Shown here one piece after another: positions 34,535 to 45,314 of a DNA stretch of 64,000 bases. Numbering within the stretch: position 1 is the first letter of the stretch; every line of letters begins with the position of its first letter. The position numbers and the translations under genes are program-made. The notes under the pieces were generated by a model. That model made no database searches. It had not been told where the DNA came from and saw only the letters and a program-made list of their open reading frames with translations. The DNA is from Lamprobacter modestohalophilus (GTDB lineage: Bacteria; Pseudomonadota; Gammaproteobacteria; Chromatiales; Chromatiaceae): contig NZ_NRRY01000006.1 in the NCBI RefSeq assembly GCF_016583905.1, positions 1-64,000 on the forward strand, in the 5' to 3' direction.

Positions 34535-34709
34535 GCTGGGCTCCTCTTGTCGACTGGATCATGCGCATTAGAGCGCATCGGAGTGACCGGCGAGCGGTCG
34601 ATGTGTGCGGTGGACGTTCCCCCGCGGCTCGCGCGGATTCAGCGCTCCAGTTTTGAGCTATTCTTGCTCTGCTGCTCATCCATCAAGTCCACCGCAGGGG
34701 CATCGTCTA

Positions 34710-35309
34710 GTGACTGACCAAACGACCACCGAGGCCCTCAAAGGATCTCCGCAGCTCGAGGTGTTCCGAATCATCGACGAGCGGTTGCAGGATGCTGTTC
34801 GGCGTGAAGAAGACACCGATTATCGCAGTGCCAAGGCGAACCGCCGCACGCAGACCATCGGTCGCATCTCCGTCGTCACTGTGCTCGTGCTCACCCCACC
34901 GGTGTTCTACCTGATCTGGACCTTGGTAGGGGCCATGGGCGTGATCACCGATCGGATGGGCTCGATGCATGAGCAAGTCGATCTGATGGAACAGGACTTT
35001 GATGAAGTGGCGGCTCGAATGTCCCGCATCAACAGCGCAGTCGGCAACATGAGCAACAACATCGCGGTGATCGAGCCGATGGAGCAGAGGCTGCTCCGCA
35101 TGCGCGACGATGTCGACCTGATCTCGACGTCGATGGGCGGAATTGCCCCGAACGTCCATTCGATCGACCAGATTCTGGGAGGCATGGATCAAAATCTCCT
35201 GCAGATGAATCACGTCTTCGGTTTCTTGAATCGCGATGTCTTCAGGATGCGCCAAAACGTGAATCAGATGAGCAGCCCGATGCGCATGGTCCCATTCTTC
35301 GGCCAATAG
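34710..35309 (+). CDS. Single-pass membrane protein with long helical domain (first of a pair)
   Basis: 199 residues, family not recognised. A cytoplasmic N-terminus (about 1-45) precedes one membrane helix (about 50-72: ISVVTVLVLTPPVFYLIWTL). About 125 residues of Met-rich helical repeats follow (MGSMHEQVDLMEQDFDEV, MSRINSAVGNMSNNIAVIE, VHSIDQILGGMDQNLLQMN). The spacing of Met/Ile/Leu fits a rod-like or coiled-coil extracytoplasmic domain. The start is taken as the GTG at 34710. The stop overlaps the next gene's start by one base. It resembles that next gene throughout. Confidence 0.65.
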   Translation: MTDQTTTEALKGSPQLEVFRIIDERLQDAVRREEDTDYRSAKANRRTQTIGRISVVTVLVLTPPVFYLIWTLVGAMGVITDRMGSMHEQVDLMEQDFDEVAARMSRINSAVGNMSNNIAVIEPMEQRLLRMRDDVDLISTSMGGIAPNVHSIDQILGGMDQNLLQMNHVFGFLNRDVFRMRQNVNQMSSPMRMVPFFGQ

Positions 35310-35938
35310 TGCCGCAGCTAGAGCCGCAGTCGAAACCGGCTCCCCGAATCTTGACCAGAGTGGCCGTAGCGATGACCCCAGAAGAACGTGACGAGGCGGA
35401 ACAGGTTGCCAACCGCTTCATGGACCTGCACGAAGACTTGATGTTCATCTTCAAGCACAACATGGTCCGCAGTACCTCGCGCATCAACAGCATTATTCGC
35501 TACGCGATGGTCGGAATGGTGGTCATGATGCTCGCCATGCTGGCATTGGTCGCGACCTTCACAACGCGCATGGATAGCATCACGAGCTATATGGTTGAGA
35601 TGGCTGATGACATGCAGAGGATGCGCGAAGATTTTGACAACGTGAACGCCATCATGCGCTCGATGGAGCAGTCGGTGGTGGCAATGGATGGCTATGTCGC
35701 GCCGATGCCGTCGATCTTTTCGTCGGTGGATGCGATGTCGGTGAATATGTCCCGCATGCGCGAGTATCTCGGCAGCGTCGAAGGCGATATGGATCGCATC
35801 CAGGTCCGTATGGTCTCGCTCGGCGGCGCGCTACAGGCGATGGATCAAAAGATGATTGATATGAGTGGCGCGATCGGCGGTATCGGCCGCGACGTCAACA
35901 TCATGTCACGGCCAATGTCCATCCTACCGAATAACTGA
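35309..35938 (+). CDS. Single-pass membrane protein with long helical domain (second of a pair)
   Basis: 209 residues, a relative of the preceding gene: a cytoplasmic N-terminus with EERDEAEQVANRFMDLHEDL, one membrane helix (about 66-87: YAMVGMVVMMLAMLALVATF), then Met-rich helical repeats (MVEMADDMQRMREDFDNVN, MRSMEQSVVAMDGYVAPM). Both end in a similar PM-x-M/I-x-P motif (SSPMRMVPFFGQ, SRPMSILPNN). The GTG at 35309 overlaps the upstream stop; an ATG at 35372 is an alternative. Heteromeric assembly of the two is likely (inference). Confidence 0.65.
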   Translation: MPQLEPQSKPAPRILTRVAVAMTPEERDEAEQVANRFMDLHEDLMFIFKHNMVRSTSRINSIIRYAMVGMVVMMLAMLALVATFTTRMDSITSYMVEMADDMQRMREDFDNVNAIMRSMEQSVVAMDGYVAPMPSIFSSVDAMSVNMSRMREYLGSVEGDMDRIQVRMVSLGGALQAMDQKMIDMSGAIGGIGRDVNIMSRPMSILPNN

Positions 35939-35947
35939 TTCGGGTTG

Positions 35948-37495
35948 TTAGCCTTGGCCGCCGCTTGACTCTGCGCCATCTGCGGAGCGGATCTTTGGCG
36001 CCTTCGGCGCCACGCTGGCCGGTGGCGCCGTCTGCAGGGGTTGTGGTGTTGGGCTGCTAGGGGTGTTCACTTGTGGCGTTGCCGCTGGTTGTTGGTTAAC
36101 CGCTGGTGCTCCCTCTGCAGCTGTCGATGTCTGGCCTTGCGCCTGGATCGCTGGCTCAGAAGCTTGTGCTGCTGCGGGCTCCGGATCGGTGGCCTGTCTC
36201 CGTTCTGGCGCTGGCGCTGGCGCTGGCGCTGACGCCGGTGTGCGCTCCGGCTCTGACGCGGTTGACTGAGTGGTTTCCGGCGCCGTGGTCTGGCGCGATC
36301 CTGAACTTGTTGCTGCGTTGCTCGTGCTTGCCGAGCTGGCCTGGCTGGGTTGGGCCGGCGTCCTCGTTTGAGGGGCATTGGCCATCTCTGCAGCCGTGTC
36401 TTCGGTGCCGGCCTCGGGTCCGGTCCCGCTGGCCCCGGCTAGCGGGCTGCCACCCATGCTGCTGCTATCATTAGCATTACCGGTAACATCAGCGGTAACC
36501 TCACCGGAGTTGCTGCCACCTTGACCAGAGCCTGCCGGTTCATTGCCTCCGGCGGACGTCACAGCCGCGTTAGCGTTCGCCGTCTTGGCGCTGGAGCTCG
36601 CCTTGGTCGCGGTTCGAGTCGACGACCGTTCGCTTGCGGTTGACGCGCGCTGGGCTGAGCTTGACGCGCTTGTGGTGGATGCCGAACGGGTCCCTGATGA
36701 ACCTGATGAGCTGCTGCGAGGCTCGGAGCTGGCGTTGGCGATGCGATTCAGCTTTTCTTGTTCGCGCTGACGGCGAATGCGCTCGGCATAGTTACCATAG
36801 TCTGGACCGCTACCGATCACGGTCACCCGCGTGCCGATGTCAGCATGCGCAAACAGGCTCGATGCGACCGTATCCGGGAGGCGGATGCAGCCATGCGATG
36901 CGGGTTGGCCGGGCCTCGGGATGGCGCCAGCGTGCATGCCGATGCCGTCATAGGTCATGCGCATGAAGTGGGGCATGCGAGCGCCGACGAATTTGCCCCC
37001 GGCGGGTATCGGGTCGCTCGAACGGGCGTTGCGCTTGTGCAAGCCACCGTTGGCGTTGTAGATACGGCCGTAGAGATTCGAGCGCTTCTTCGCCACCTTC
37101 TCCATCACCTGGAACTCACCGCTCGGGGTTGGATGCGATGAGACGCCGGACGCGATGGTCGTCCAGCCCACCTGTTCTTTGCCGTCGTAGAAGCGCGCGC
37201 GCTGCTCGTTGGTGTCGATCACTACGTGCGAAATCTTGCGTCCGGTGCCGTTCCATTCGAAGAGTTGATCGGGCTCCGGGTCTTCCTGCGGCTCGGGGAT
37301 GGCCTGCGCCGATGCCTCTGCGGTCTCCGTCTCTTGCTCGGACTCGACGTTGACCTCCGCTGGCAGCTGGCCGCTGGAGGGCGTTGAGACCGGGATCTGG
37401 GCGCAGCCGCCGAGCAGCAAGACGGCGCTGACGATCTGCAGCCAGATCGAGCCTATGGGGTGGATTTTGTTGTGTTGCTTATTCAGGATGCGCAT
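35948..37495 (-). CDS. L,D-transpeptidase (YkuD) lipoprotein with long Ser/Ala/Thr/Pro-rich tail
   Basis: 515 residues. The lipobox LLLGGC puts the lipidated Cys near residue 31. The YkuD domain (about 85-230) has VVIDTNEQRARFYDGKEQV and the catalytic motif ASHGCIRLP preceded by YDGIGMHAGAIPRPG. Such enzymes make 3-3 peptidoglycan cross-links or attach proteins to the wall. The last 270 residues are low complexity (Ser, Ala, Thr, Gln, Pro) and form a flexible tail that may span the periplasm. Convergent with the membrane-protein pair, nine bases apart. Confidence 0.85.
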   Translation of the reverse strand: MRILNKQHNKIHPIGSIWLQIVSAVLLLGGCAQIPVSTPSSGQLPAEVNVESEQETETAEASAQAIPEPQEDPEPDQLFEWNGTGRKISHVVIDTNEQRARFYDGKEQVGWTTIASGVSSHPTPSGEFQVMEKVAKKRSNLYGRIYNANGGLHKRNARSSDPIPAGGKFVGARMPHFMRMTYDGIGMHAGAIPRPGQPASHGCIRLPDTVASSLFAHADIGTRVTVIGSGPDYGNYAERIRRQREQEKLNRIANASSEPRSSSSGSSGTRSASTTSASSSAQRASTASERSSTRTATKASSSAKTANANAAVTSAGGNEPAGSGQGGSNSGEVTADVTGNANDSSSMGGSPLAGASGTGPEAGTEDTAAEMANAPQTRTPAQPSQASSASTSNAATSSGSRQTTAPETTQSTASEPERTPASAPAPAPAPERRQATDPEPAAAQASEPAIQAQGQTSTAAEGAPAVNQQPAATPQVNTPSSPTPQPLQTAPPASVAPKAPKIRSADGAESSGGQG

Positions 37496-37613
37496 GACTC
37501 AGCTGAGGCTCATGGGGTCCGGCAGTTTCTAGTACGTGCATGTTAACCCATTGAGCCGCCTTGGCTCGAAGGGTGAGCACAAATCGATGCACGAAGGCGT
37601 CTGCAAGAGAAGC

Positions 37614-37679
37614 TATATGCAAAAAGGCGTCGCATGCAAAAGTAACCGCATGCAAAAGTAACGGTATGCAAATTTCAAA
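37614..37679. repeat. 16-base tandem repeats upstream of the DUF4198 gene
   Basis: GCATGCAAAAGTAACC (37632-37647), GCATGCAAAAGTAACG (37648-37663) and a weaker GTATGCAAATTTCAAA (37664-37679) follow each other. A degenerate TATATGCAAAAAGG lies just before. They are AT-rich compared with the surroundings and lie 60-120 bases before the DUF4198 start, where a regulator or promoter would act. Confidence 0.65.
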
Positions 37680-37735
37680 AATTATCTTACCTTGAGGGAC
37701 CTGCTTGCCAAATCACTCGACCGAGGAGGTCTTCA

Positions 37736-38533
37736 ATGGCACCCAGCGATCCCTGTCCGGGCAACCCAGTGCGCGCTAGACGGCATTGGATGGCCATGCT
37801 TGGCCTCATCATGCCATTTGCCGCTGAGGCGCATTTTCTCGAGCTGATTCCATCCACCGAGATTCTGACCGCAGAGACTGGCCCCGATGTGATATTGGAC
37901 CTGGCCTTCACCCATCCAATGGAACGTGGACCGGCGATGGCCATGGACAAGCCGGTTAGCTTCGGCGTGGTAACGCCCCAAGGTCGCGAAGATCTGTCTG
38001 AAGGACTACAGACCGTCGAGCGAGATGGTAAGACCGCTTACAAGGCCGAGTACCGAGTTCCGAGCCCGGCTGACTATCTGTTCTTCGTTGAGCCGGCGCC
38101 GTACTGGGAGCCGGCTGAGGGTGTGATGATTATTCATTACGCCAAGACAGTGGTTGACGCCTACGGCGCTGAGGAAGGCTGGGACCAGAGGGTCGGTTTC
38201 CCGGTCGAGATTGAGCCTCTGGTCCGTCCTTACGGGCTTTGGGCGGGCAACCTGTTCACCGGTGTCGTGACTCGGGCCGGCAAGCCGGTACCGTTCGCGA
38301 CCGTCGAGGTGGAATGGCACAACGATGGCTCGGTCGAGCCACCAGCGGCGCCGTTCGTGACCCAGGTGGTGAAGGCCGATGCCAATGGCGTCTTCAGCTA
38401 CGCGATGCCACGCGCCGGCTGGTGGGGCTTTGCCGCCTTGCTCGAGGGCGACGAGACCATGGCCAATCCGTCTGGTGAGCAGGTACCGGTTGAGCTCGGC
38501 GCACTCATCTGGGTGCGTGCGCGGGAGATGTAG
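37736..38533 (+). CDS. DUF4198 periplasmic protein (NikK-like)
   Basis: 265 residues. A signal peptide ends FAAEA, after which the mature protein starts HFLELIPST; a His at the mature N-terminus is typical of DUF4198/NikK-type nickel-transport proteins. Later segments are PADYLFFVEPAPYWEPAEG, GNLFTGVVTRAGKPVPFATV and ADANGVFSYAMPRAGWWGF, the last a transthyretin-like beta fold. There is no nickel permease next to it. The start ATG at 37736 has GAGGAGG upstream. Metal binding is inferred from the family. Confidence 0.8.
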   Translation: MAPSDPCPGNPVRARRHWMAMLGLIMPFAAEAHFLELIPSTEILTAETGPDVILDLAFTHPMERGPAMAMDKPVSFGVVTPQGREDLSEGLQTVERDGKTAYKAEYRVPSPADYLFFVEPAPYWEPAEGVMIIHYAKTVVDAYGAEEGWDQRVGFPVEIEPLVRPYGLWAGNLFTGVVTRAGKPVPFATVEVEWHNDGSVEPPAAPFVTQVVKADANGVFSYAMPRAGWWGFAALLEGDETMANPSGEQVPVELGALIWVRAREM

Positions 38534-38555
38534 CGAGGTCCCGCTCGCCATCGCT

Positions 38556-38620
38556 GGTGCTGGCTGGCAATGGCTGGTGCTGGCTGGTGCTGGCTGGTGC
38601 TGGATTGCAATCGCTGGCGA
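38556..38620. repeat. GCTGGTGCTG tandem repeats
   Basis: Units of GCTGGTGCTG and GGCTGGCAATG recur through this stretch between the DUF4198 and DUF4340 ends, which are convergent. It is a simple-sequence expansion with no evident gene. Confidence 0.6.
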
Positions 38621-38642
38621 AGCCAGCCTTGCTCGCCGTTTC

Positions 38643-40562
38643 TCAGCGCCAGCCTGGTGCCGCTTGCGGTGGTGGGCCTTGTGGTGGCCAGGGCTGTCCG
38701 CTCGGCGGCGCATAGCGCTGATAGGGCCACTGCGGCGGTGCGCTGCGAGCCGGCACGGGGCGTTGTTGCGGGCGGAAGTCGGGCTCTGTCTCGGCAGGCG
38801 AGGTTGCAGGGTGGGTTACTGACTCGCTCGGCCCCTCACTCGCGGTTGCTGCAGCCGCCGGCTCTGGCTGTTCTGCGTCGTTGGCCTCAGCGGCCGATGA
38901 ATCACCGACTGTGGTTGTGGGTTCCGTTGCGCTTCCGGTTCCTCGGTCCAGGTCCGCTGACGGCGCTGGCGACTCAGAGATCGCCGCGCCACCGAGCTCG
39001 TCAGTCTGGCGATCGTCAATTGGCTCTGCCAGGTCGCTCGAACCTATCCCAACGGTCGGATCTGTCCCATCGGCCGGACCTGCCCCATCGGCCGGATCTG
39101 TCCTATCGACCGGACCTGCCCCATCGGCCAGATCTTTCTCAACGGTTGCCGCTGATCCGTTTCCTGAGTGCGACGGGATCTTGCCTGCGGTGTCCAGTGG
39201 ATTCGGTTCAGCGCTCGGAGCCAGTTCATCGCCTGCAGCGAGCGAGTCGTTTAGAGTCAGCTCAGCGCTTGGAGTCATCTCGTGGCTGGCTTCGGCTTGG
39301 GCCGACTGATCGGCCTGTCTGGCGAGGAGTTGCTGTGGATCGAGCCCGAGCAGCCCATCCAAATCGTACTCTGATAGCTCATAGAGCCAGGGGTCTGTGC
39401 CGGTTTGGAGCAGATAACTGCCGTTGCCATCGGCGAATACCATCCGGCTGCGACGGCTGCCGTCATCCAGCGTGATGTCGAGCCGAAGCACGGGCTCGGA
39501 CGTCAATGCTGCAGCGGTTGCCGGCATCCGAACATCCTCATAGCTGAGGTTGGCGATGCGGCTCAACAGCGCCTCGACCTGAGACGAGTCTAGGTCAGAT
39601 CGACGCATCTTGGTCGGGTTTGGCTCAGCTTGATCCAGACCCGTCGGTTCCAGCCCAGCGCCTTCCAGCGTCTTGTCTTCCCGCCCAGCGCCTTCTCGCC
39701 CAGTGTTTTCTCGCCCAGCGTCTTCACGTTCAGAGCTTTCTCGCTCGGTGCCTTCTCGCTCACGATGGTCCAGCTCCATGCGCTCTAGCTCGGGTGCTGG
39801 GGCAGAGGTCGGCGTGCCGGCCATTCGGTCCGCCAATGCCGCCGTGAGCCGCCAGCTGCCATCCATGCGACTGAGCGTCCAGTCATCGCTGTGGACACGC
39901 TCGATCGCCCCGGCGTCGAGGTGGAGCTGGTCGCGACGCAACCAGTCGCCGCTGTCACTGGCAATCAGAACATTGGCCAGCGGCAGATCGTAGACCGTGT
40001 CTTCGTCGGCCAGACGCGCATACAGGCGACGAAAGCCTCGGGAGTCGCCAGTCAAGAGCTGCGTTAGCTCGCCGACATGGCCAGTATCGCCAGTATCGCC
40101 AGTATTTCCGGTATTGCCGTACAGAGTGATGCGACGCTCGGCGTTGTCGTCGGCCACCTTGAGTCGGCGTTGCGTCTCGCCGCTGGCGCCGACTGGCAAC
40201 GGCCGCTGAAGTGCTGTCAGCGTGCTCAAGAGCCGATCAACCTTGTCCGCGTCGGCGGGGAAGTCGGCGAGTGCGGGCAGTACCCAGCCCTCGGCAGCGC
40301 GGGCGAGCACGACCTGCTCGTCGGCGCTATCGATCTCGATGCGCTTCACCTGATCGCTCACAAGATTGAGCAATGGGGCATCGGCGGCGCTGCTGGTTTG
40401 CATGGCGTTGCCGGCCAGGACCAGCGCCGCGACAAGCTGCGCCACCAACAGCGCGATCAGGGCGCTGACGGCGGGCGTCTGCAGCGCGCGCCGCCAGCTC
40501 GGCTCGAGCCCGCTGAGCGGGTTGCGGAAGCGCTGTGCCAGCCAATTCGGTCGATCGCTCAT
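38643..40562 (-). CDS. DUF4340 protein of a gliding-type ABC system, with long disordered tail
   Basis: 639 residues. One N-terminal membrane helix (about 31-51) is followed by a DUF4340 domain (about 65-400): VKRIEIDSADEQVVLARAAEG, RLYARLADEDTVYDLPLANV and SRRSRMVFADGNGSYLLQTG. The domain is interrupted by Glu/Arg/Gly repeats (ERESSEREDAGRENTGREGAG) and an NTGNTGDTGDTG repeat. The final 220 residues are acidic low complexity ending Pro-rich. DUF4340 genes follow gldG in many genomes, as here (three bases apart). With one N-terminal helix the tail should be periplasmic. Confidence 0.82.
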   Translation of the reverse strand: MSDRPNWLAQRFRNPLSGLEPSWRRALQTPAVSALIALLVAQLVAALVLAGNAMQTSSAADAPLLNLVSDQVKRIEIDSADEQVVLARAAEGWVLPALADFPADADKVDRLLSTLTALQRPLPVGASGETQRRLKVADDNAERRITLYGNTGNTGDTGDTGHVGELTQLLTGDSRGFRRLYARLADEDTVYDLPLANVLIASDSGDWLRRDQLHLDAGAIERVHSDDWTLSRMDGSWRLTAALADRMAGTPTSAPAPELERMELDHREREGTERESSEREDAGRENTGREGAGREDKTLEGAGLEPTGLDQAEPNPTKMRRSDLDSSQVEALLSRIANLSYEDVRMPATAAALTSEPVLRLDITLDDGSRRSRMVFADGNGSYLLQTGTDPWLYELSEYDLDGLLGLDPQQLLARQADQSAQAEASHEMTPSAELTLNDSLAAGDELAPSAEPNPLDTAGKIPSHSGNGSAATVEKDLADGAGPVDRTDPADGAGPADGTDPTVGIGSSDLAEPIDDRQTDELGGAAISESPAPSADLDRGTGSATEPTTTVGDSSAAEANDAEQPEPAAAATASEGPSESVTHPATSPAETEPDFRPQQRPVPARSAPPQWPYQRYAPPSGQPWPPQGPPPQAAPGWR

Positions 40563-40565
40563 GAC

Positions 40566-43491
40566 TTAGCCTCCAACTTTAGCCTCCAGGATCGCGGCCA
40601 AGGCCTGTTCGCGACGGCGATGCAGCCGTCGATGCAGTGCAAAGACCAGCGCCAGACCCCCAAGCGCCAGCAGATAGTTCAGCGTTTCGAGCAGGATGCG
40701 CTGCTCGCGTCCGACCGGCTCGAGGAGACGGTTGTACTGGCCGCGGCCGCGCAGCGTCAGCAGCCCGCGGTCTTCGAGCGACCAGTCGATGGCGTTTTGG
40801 ATGAGTGTCAGCGGCGCCAGATAGCGGCTCTGGGTGGCCTCGGTGGCGAGGCTGATGGCGGTGTCGGAGAGGAAGCTCGATGAGCCCAGCAGGATCAACC
40901 GTGCCGAGCTCGGTGAGTGCTCGACCACGCTGGAGAGCAGCGGTGACTCAGGCTTCTGCGTCTCGGTGTCGGTGAGCGCGCCCTCGGCGTCCAGGGATGC
41001 GTTGCTGTCGCGCTGCAGATCGCTGAGCAAAGGCGATGGCTGGTCGCTGAAAGCCGACTCGAAGCGGCCTTCGATCAAAACGCCAAGGAGCTTGCGCCCG
41101 GTGTCGTCACCGCGCTCGAAGCCTAGCTCGGGATAGGCCTCCAGATCGGGCTGCACATCGCTGTCGGCGCGCGTCCAAGCCGCTGCGGAGGATTCGATCA
41201 GGCGCACCCACTGGCGCCCGGCGTTGGCCTCGGCATCGAGGCTGATCGGCGCCGCCCAGGTCATGGTCAGCTGGCCGAGTCCAGCGGTGATGCCGGACGC
41301 ATCGCTCAGCCCATCGTCACGCACATCCGGGAAGTAGGGATAGGGCAACATCTGGATCTCCTCGACCAGGAAGCCGCCGAGCTGCCGCTGCACGGGGATC
41401 GGGAACGGTGTGTTCTGCGGGTCCAGCACCAGCCCTGGCCCGAGCCGCAGGCCCAGGCCGGCGAGCCAGTCCTCCAGCCCGGTGGGTTGCTCGACGGCAC
41501 GGATGCGGCCACCGCCAAGGTCGACAGCGAGCGGTGTAGTGGCAAGGATGACGGTGCCGCCCTGCATCAGGAATTGGTCGATGGCGAAGCGCTGGCGCTC
41601 ATCGAGATCCTTTGGCTCGATGACCAGCAGCAGATCGGCCTGCTCTGGAACCTGGCCGTCTCTCAGATCAGTCGGGATCAGATTGAAGCTCGATTGCAGC
41701 ACCTCCTCCAGCAGGCTGTAGTCGGTGTTGCCGCCACCGAAGCCGTCCATTCCCAGCATGCTGGGGCTGGATTCCGGCCGATAGAGGGCGATGCTACGCA
41801 GCACGCCGGGTGTGAAGCGCTTGATTGCCGCGCTCAAGCTGCGGCGCAGGCCAGCGGCATCGAGCTGCTCTGGTAGAGGGACGGCCTGTACCTGCTCGCC
41901 CCGCTCGAGGACCATGTCGAAGTAGAAGGGCTGCGGGTCGAGCAGGCTGAGGACCAGCGGCTGCAGTCCGTAGCGCTCGGCGATCGCTTGCTCCAGTGGC
42001 GGATCGCTGGTCGGATCGGTGATCTCCCAGCCGAAACGTCCCTCGGCGTCTGCCGCGAGCTCGTCGAGCAGGGTTTCCAGTTCGGCGCGCAGCTCGGGAA
42101 GCGGCTCGGGCAGGACACTGGGGTCGGAGACAAACGCGCGCAGCCGCAGTGGCCGGTTGATGCCGGCAAACAGGTCGCCGCCGGCCTGCCAGCCATACAG
42201 AACCTTCTTGATCGCGCGGGTGATGTCATATTCGGGGTTCCGCAGGACCACGTCGAGATCGGTCTCGCCGCGCACCTTCACATCAATCAGCTCCTGAAAG
42301 CCCAGCACCTCATGGCTGTCGCCGTACTTCACCAGGATGTCGAAGTAGGAGTTGACCACGCCGGCCTGGTACTTACTGGCGGTCTGGAACGCGACCGGCT
42401 GGATGCCGTATTGCTCGCCGGCCTCACGCTCGCGCTCGGGGTCGTTGTGCGGATCGATCAGCTCGACGACGACGCGCCCGTTACCGGCGGCCTGATACTC
42501 GCGCAAGAGGTCGCGCAGTTGCGGCACCAGCGGCGCGAGCAGCGGATGGGTCTCGGCACTGAAATAGCCGCGGATCAGCAGCGGCTCTTGGAGCTGGTCG
42601 AGGTAGGTCTGGGTGGTCTCGGAGAGGCTGTAGACCGAGCCGCGGGTGAGGTCCGCACGCACCTCATCGACCTGATGCAGCCAGAGGTTAGCGGCGAGTA
42701 GGTTGGCGACCGCGAGGCCCGTGAGCAGCGACCAGCGGTGATGAGCGATGCGGCGCGGGGGATCGAGTGCCGGATCGGTGGCCCAGCGCAGGCGCTCCAG
42801 GGTGTCGACACTGAGCAGCAGGAAGGCGCCGACCAGACTGAGGTAATAGTAGAGATCGCGCAGATCGATGACGCCACGGGTGATCGACTCGAAGCGGGAG
42901 CCGGAGCCGAGCAGCCGCAGTAGTTCGCCGCCGCCGTGCCCGGCCAGGCTGGTCAGTGCCGGCGAGCCGATCAGGTAGAACAACGCGGCGACTAGCGTCG
43001 TGCCGATCAGCGCGACGATTGGGTTATCGGTGCGCGCCGAGACGAACAGGCCGATGGCGATGTAGGCAGCCGCCAGTAGCAGCGTGGCCAGATAGGCGCC
43101 GACGACGGGGCCCCAGTCGAGCGGGCCGATCAGCGCGACCGTGAGCGGCAGCGGCAGGGTCAGCGCCAAGGCGATGGCTACCAGCGCCCAAGCGGCGAGG
43201 AACTTGCCCAGCACCAGGCGCCAGGTCGGTACCGGCAGCGTCGCCAGCAGCTCCAGGGTGCCGGCGCGGCGTTCCTCGCTCCACAGGCGCATGGTCAGCG
43301 CGGCAGCGAGGAAGATCAGCAGCAGCGGCATCCAGTCGAACAACGGCCGGGTGTCGGCGATGTTGCGCGAGAAGAAGGCCTCGACCCAGAAGAATACGAA
43401 TAGGGTCGCGGCAAGGAAGGCGCCGATGAAGAGATAGGCGACCGGCGAGCCGAAGAACGAGGAGAGCTCCTTACGAGTGATGCGCAGGATA

Positions 43492-43499
<8 letters not shown>
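40566..43499 (-). CDS. Fused GldF-GldG ABC transporter permease and auxiliary protein
   Basis: 977 residues. Residues 1-270 are an ABC-2 type permease with about six helices (FFGSPVAYLFIGAFLAATL, MRLWSEERRAGTLELLATLP). A GldG-like extracytoplasmic domain follows (about 300-880: VYSLSETTQTYLDQLQEPL, VVELIDPHNDPEREREAGEQ, ADLLLVIEPKDLDERQRFA), closed by a last helix (about 938-958). In Bacteroidetes GldF and GldG are separate; the fused form occurs in proteobacteria, where the role is not gliding and is unknown. It overlaps the ATPase gene by eight bases. Confidence 0.88.
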
Positions 43500-44979
<1,480 letters not shown>

Positions 44980-45314
44980 CCGGATACTCCGCTGCGGGTG
45001 TTGGCGATGACGATAGTAGGCAACTTTGGTGTTGTGTTGCTGGGCGCAAGCTGCGAGCAAGTCGCGAGCAAGCTCCGAGCAAGCCGCGAGCGTATAGAGG
45101 CGGGCGGCCGCAGGAGCCAGAAAGCGCGCTGTATTGCACTGCACTGGGCGATGTGGTGCAAGCGGGGGCGGGCTGCGTTGGCAATGGCGGAAGGCAGCTA
45201 GCGCGGCGTGAGCGTTCGTCCCGGTGCACGTTGGTGCTGGTCATCGTCGGTCGAACCTGGCTGCGTGGGCGCTGTAGGATAGGGTGTTTTATAGCCCGCG
45301 TTGAGCTTGCGTGA
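44980..45314. other. Divergent intergenic region, ABC operon and rarA
   Basis: 335 bases with no convincing gene. At 45049-45092 GCGAGCAAG-type units repeat about four times. Promoters for both directions should lie here; TGTTTTATAGCCC near 45280 is a possible -10 area for rarA, but no matching -35 could be fixed. Confidence 0.35.

Noticed and set aside
33584-36000. Sigma factor gene as target of the partner switch
   Set aside because: No frame in or around the locus shows sigma-factor regions 2 or 4.
37614-37679. CRISPR-like spacing of repeats
   Set aside because: The 16-base units are directly tandem with no unique spacers and there is no cas gene in the window.
38570-39475. 301-codon plus-strand open frame
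   Set aside because: Antisense to the low-complexity tail of the DUF4340 gene; composed of repeated Arg/Ser/Pro.
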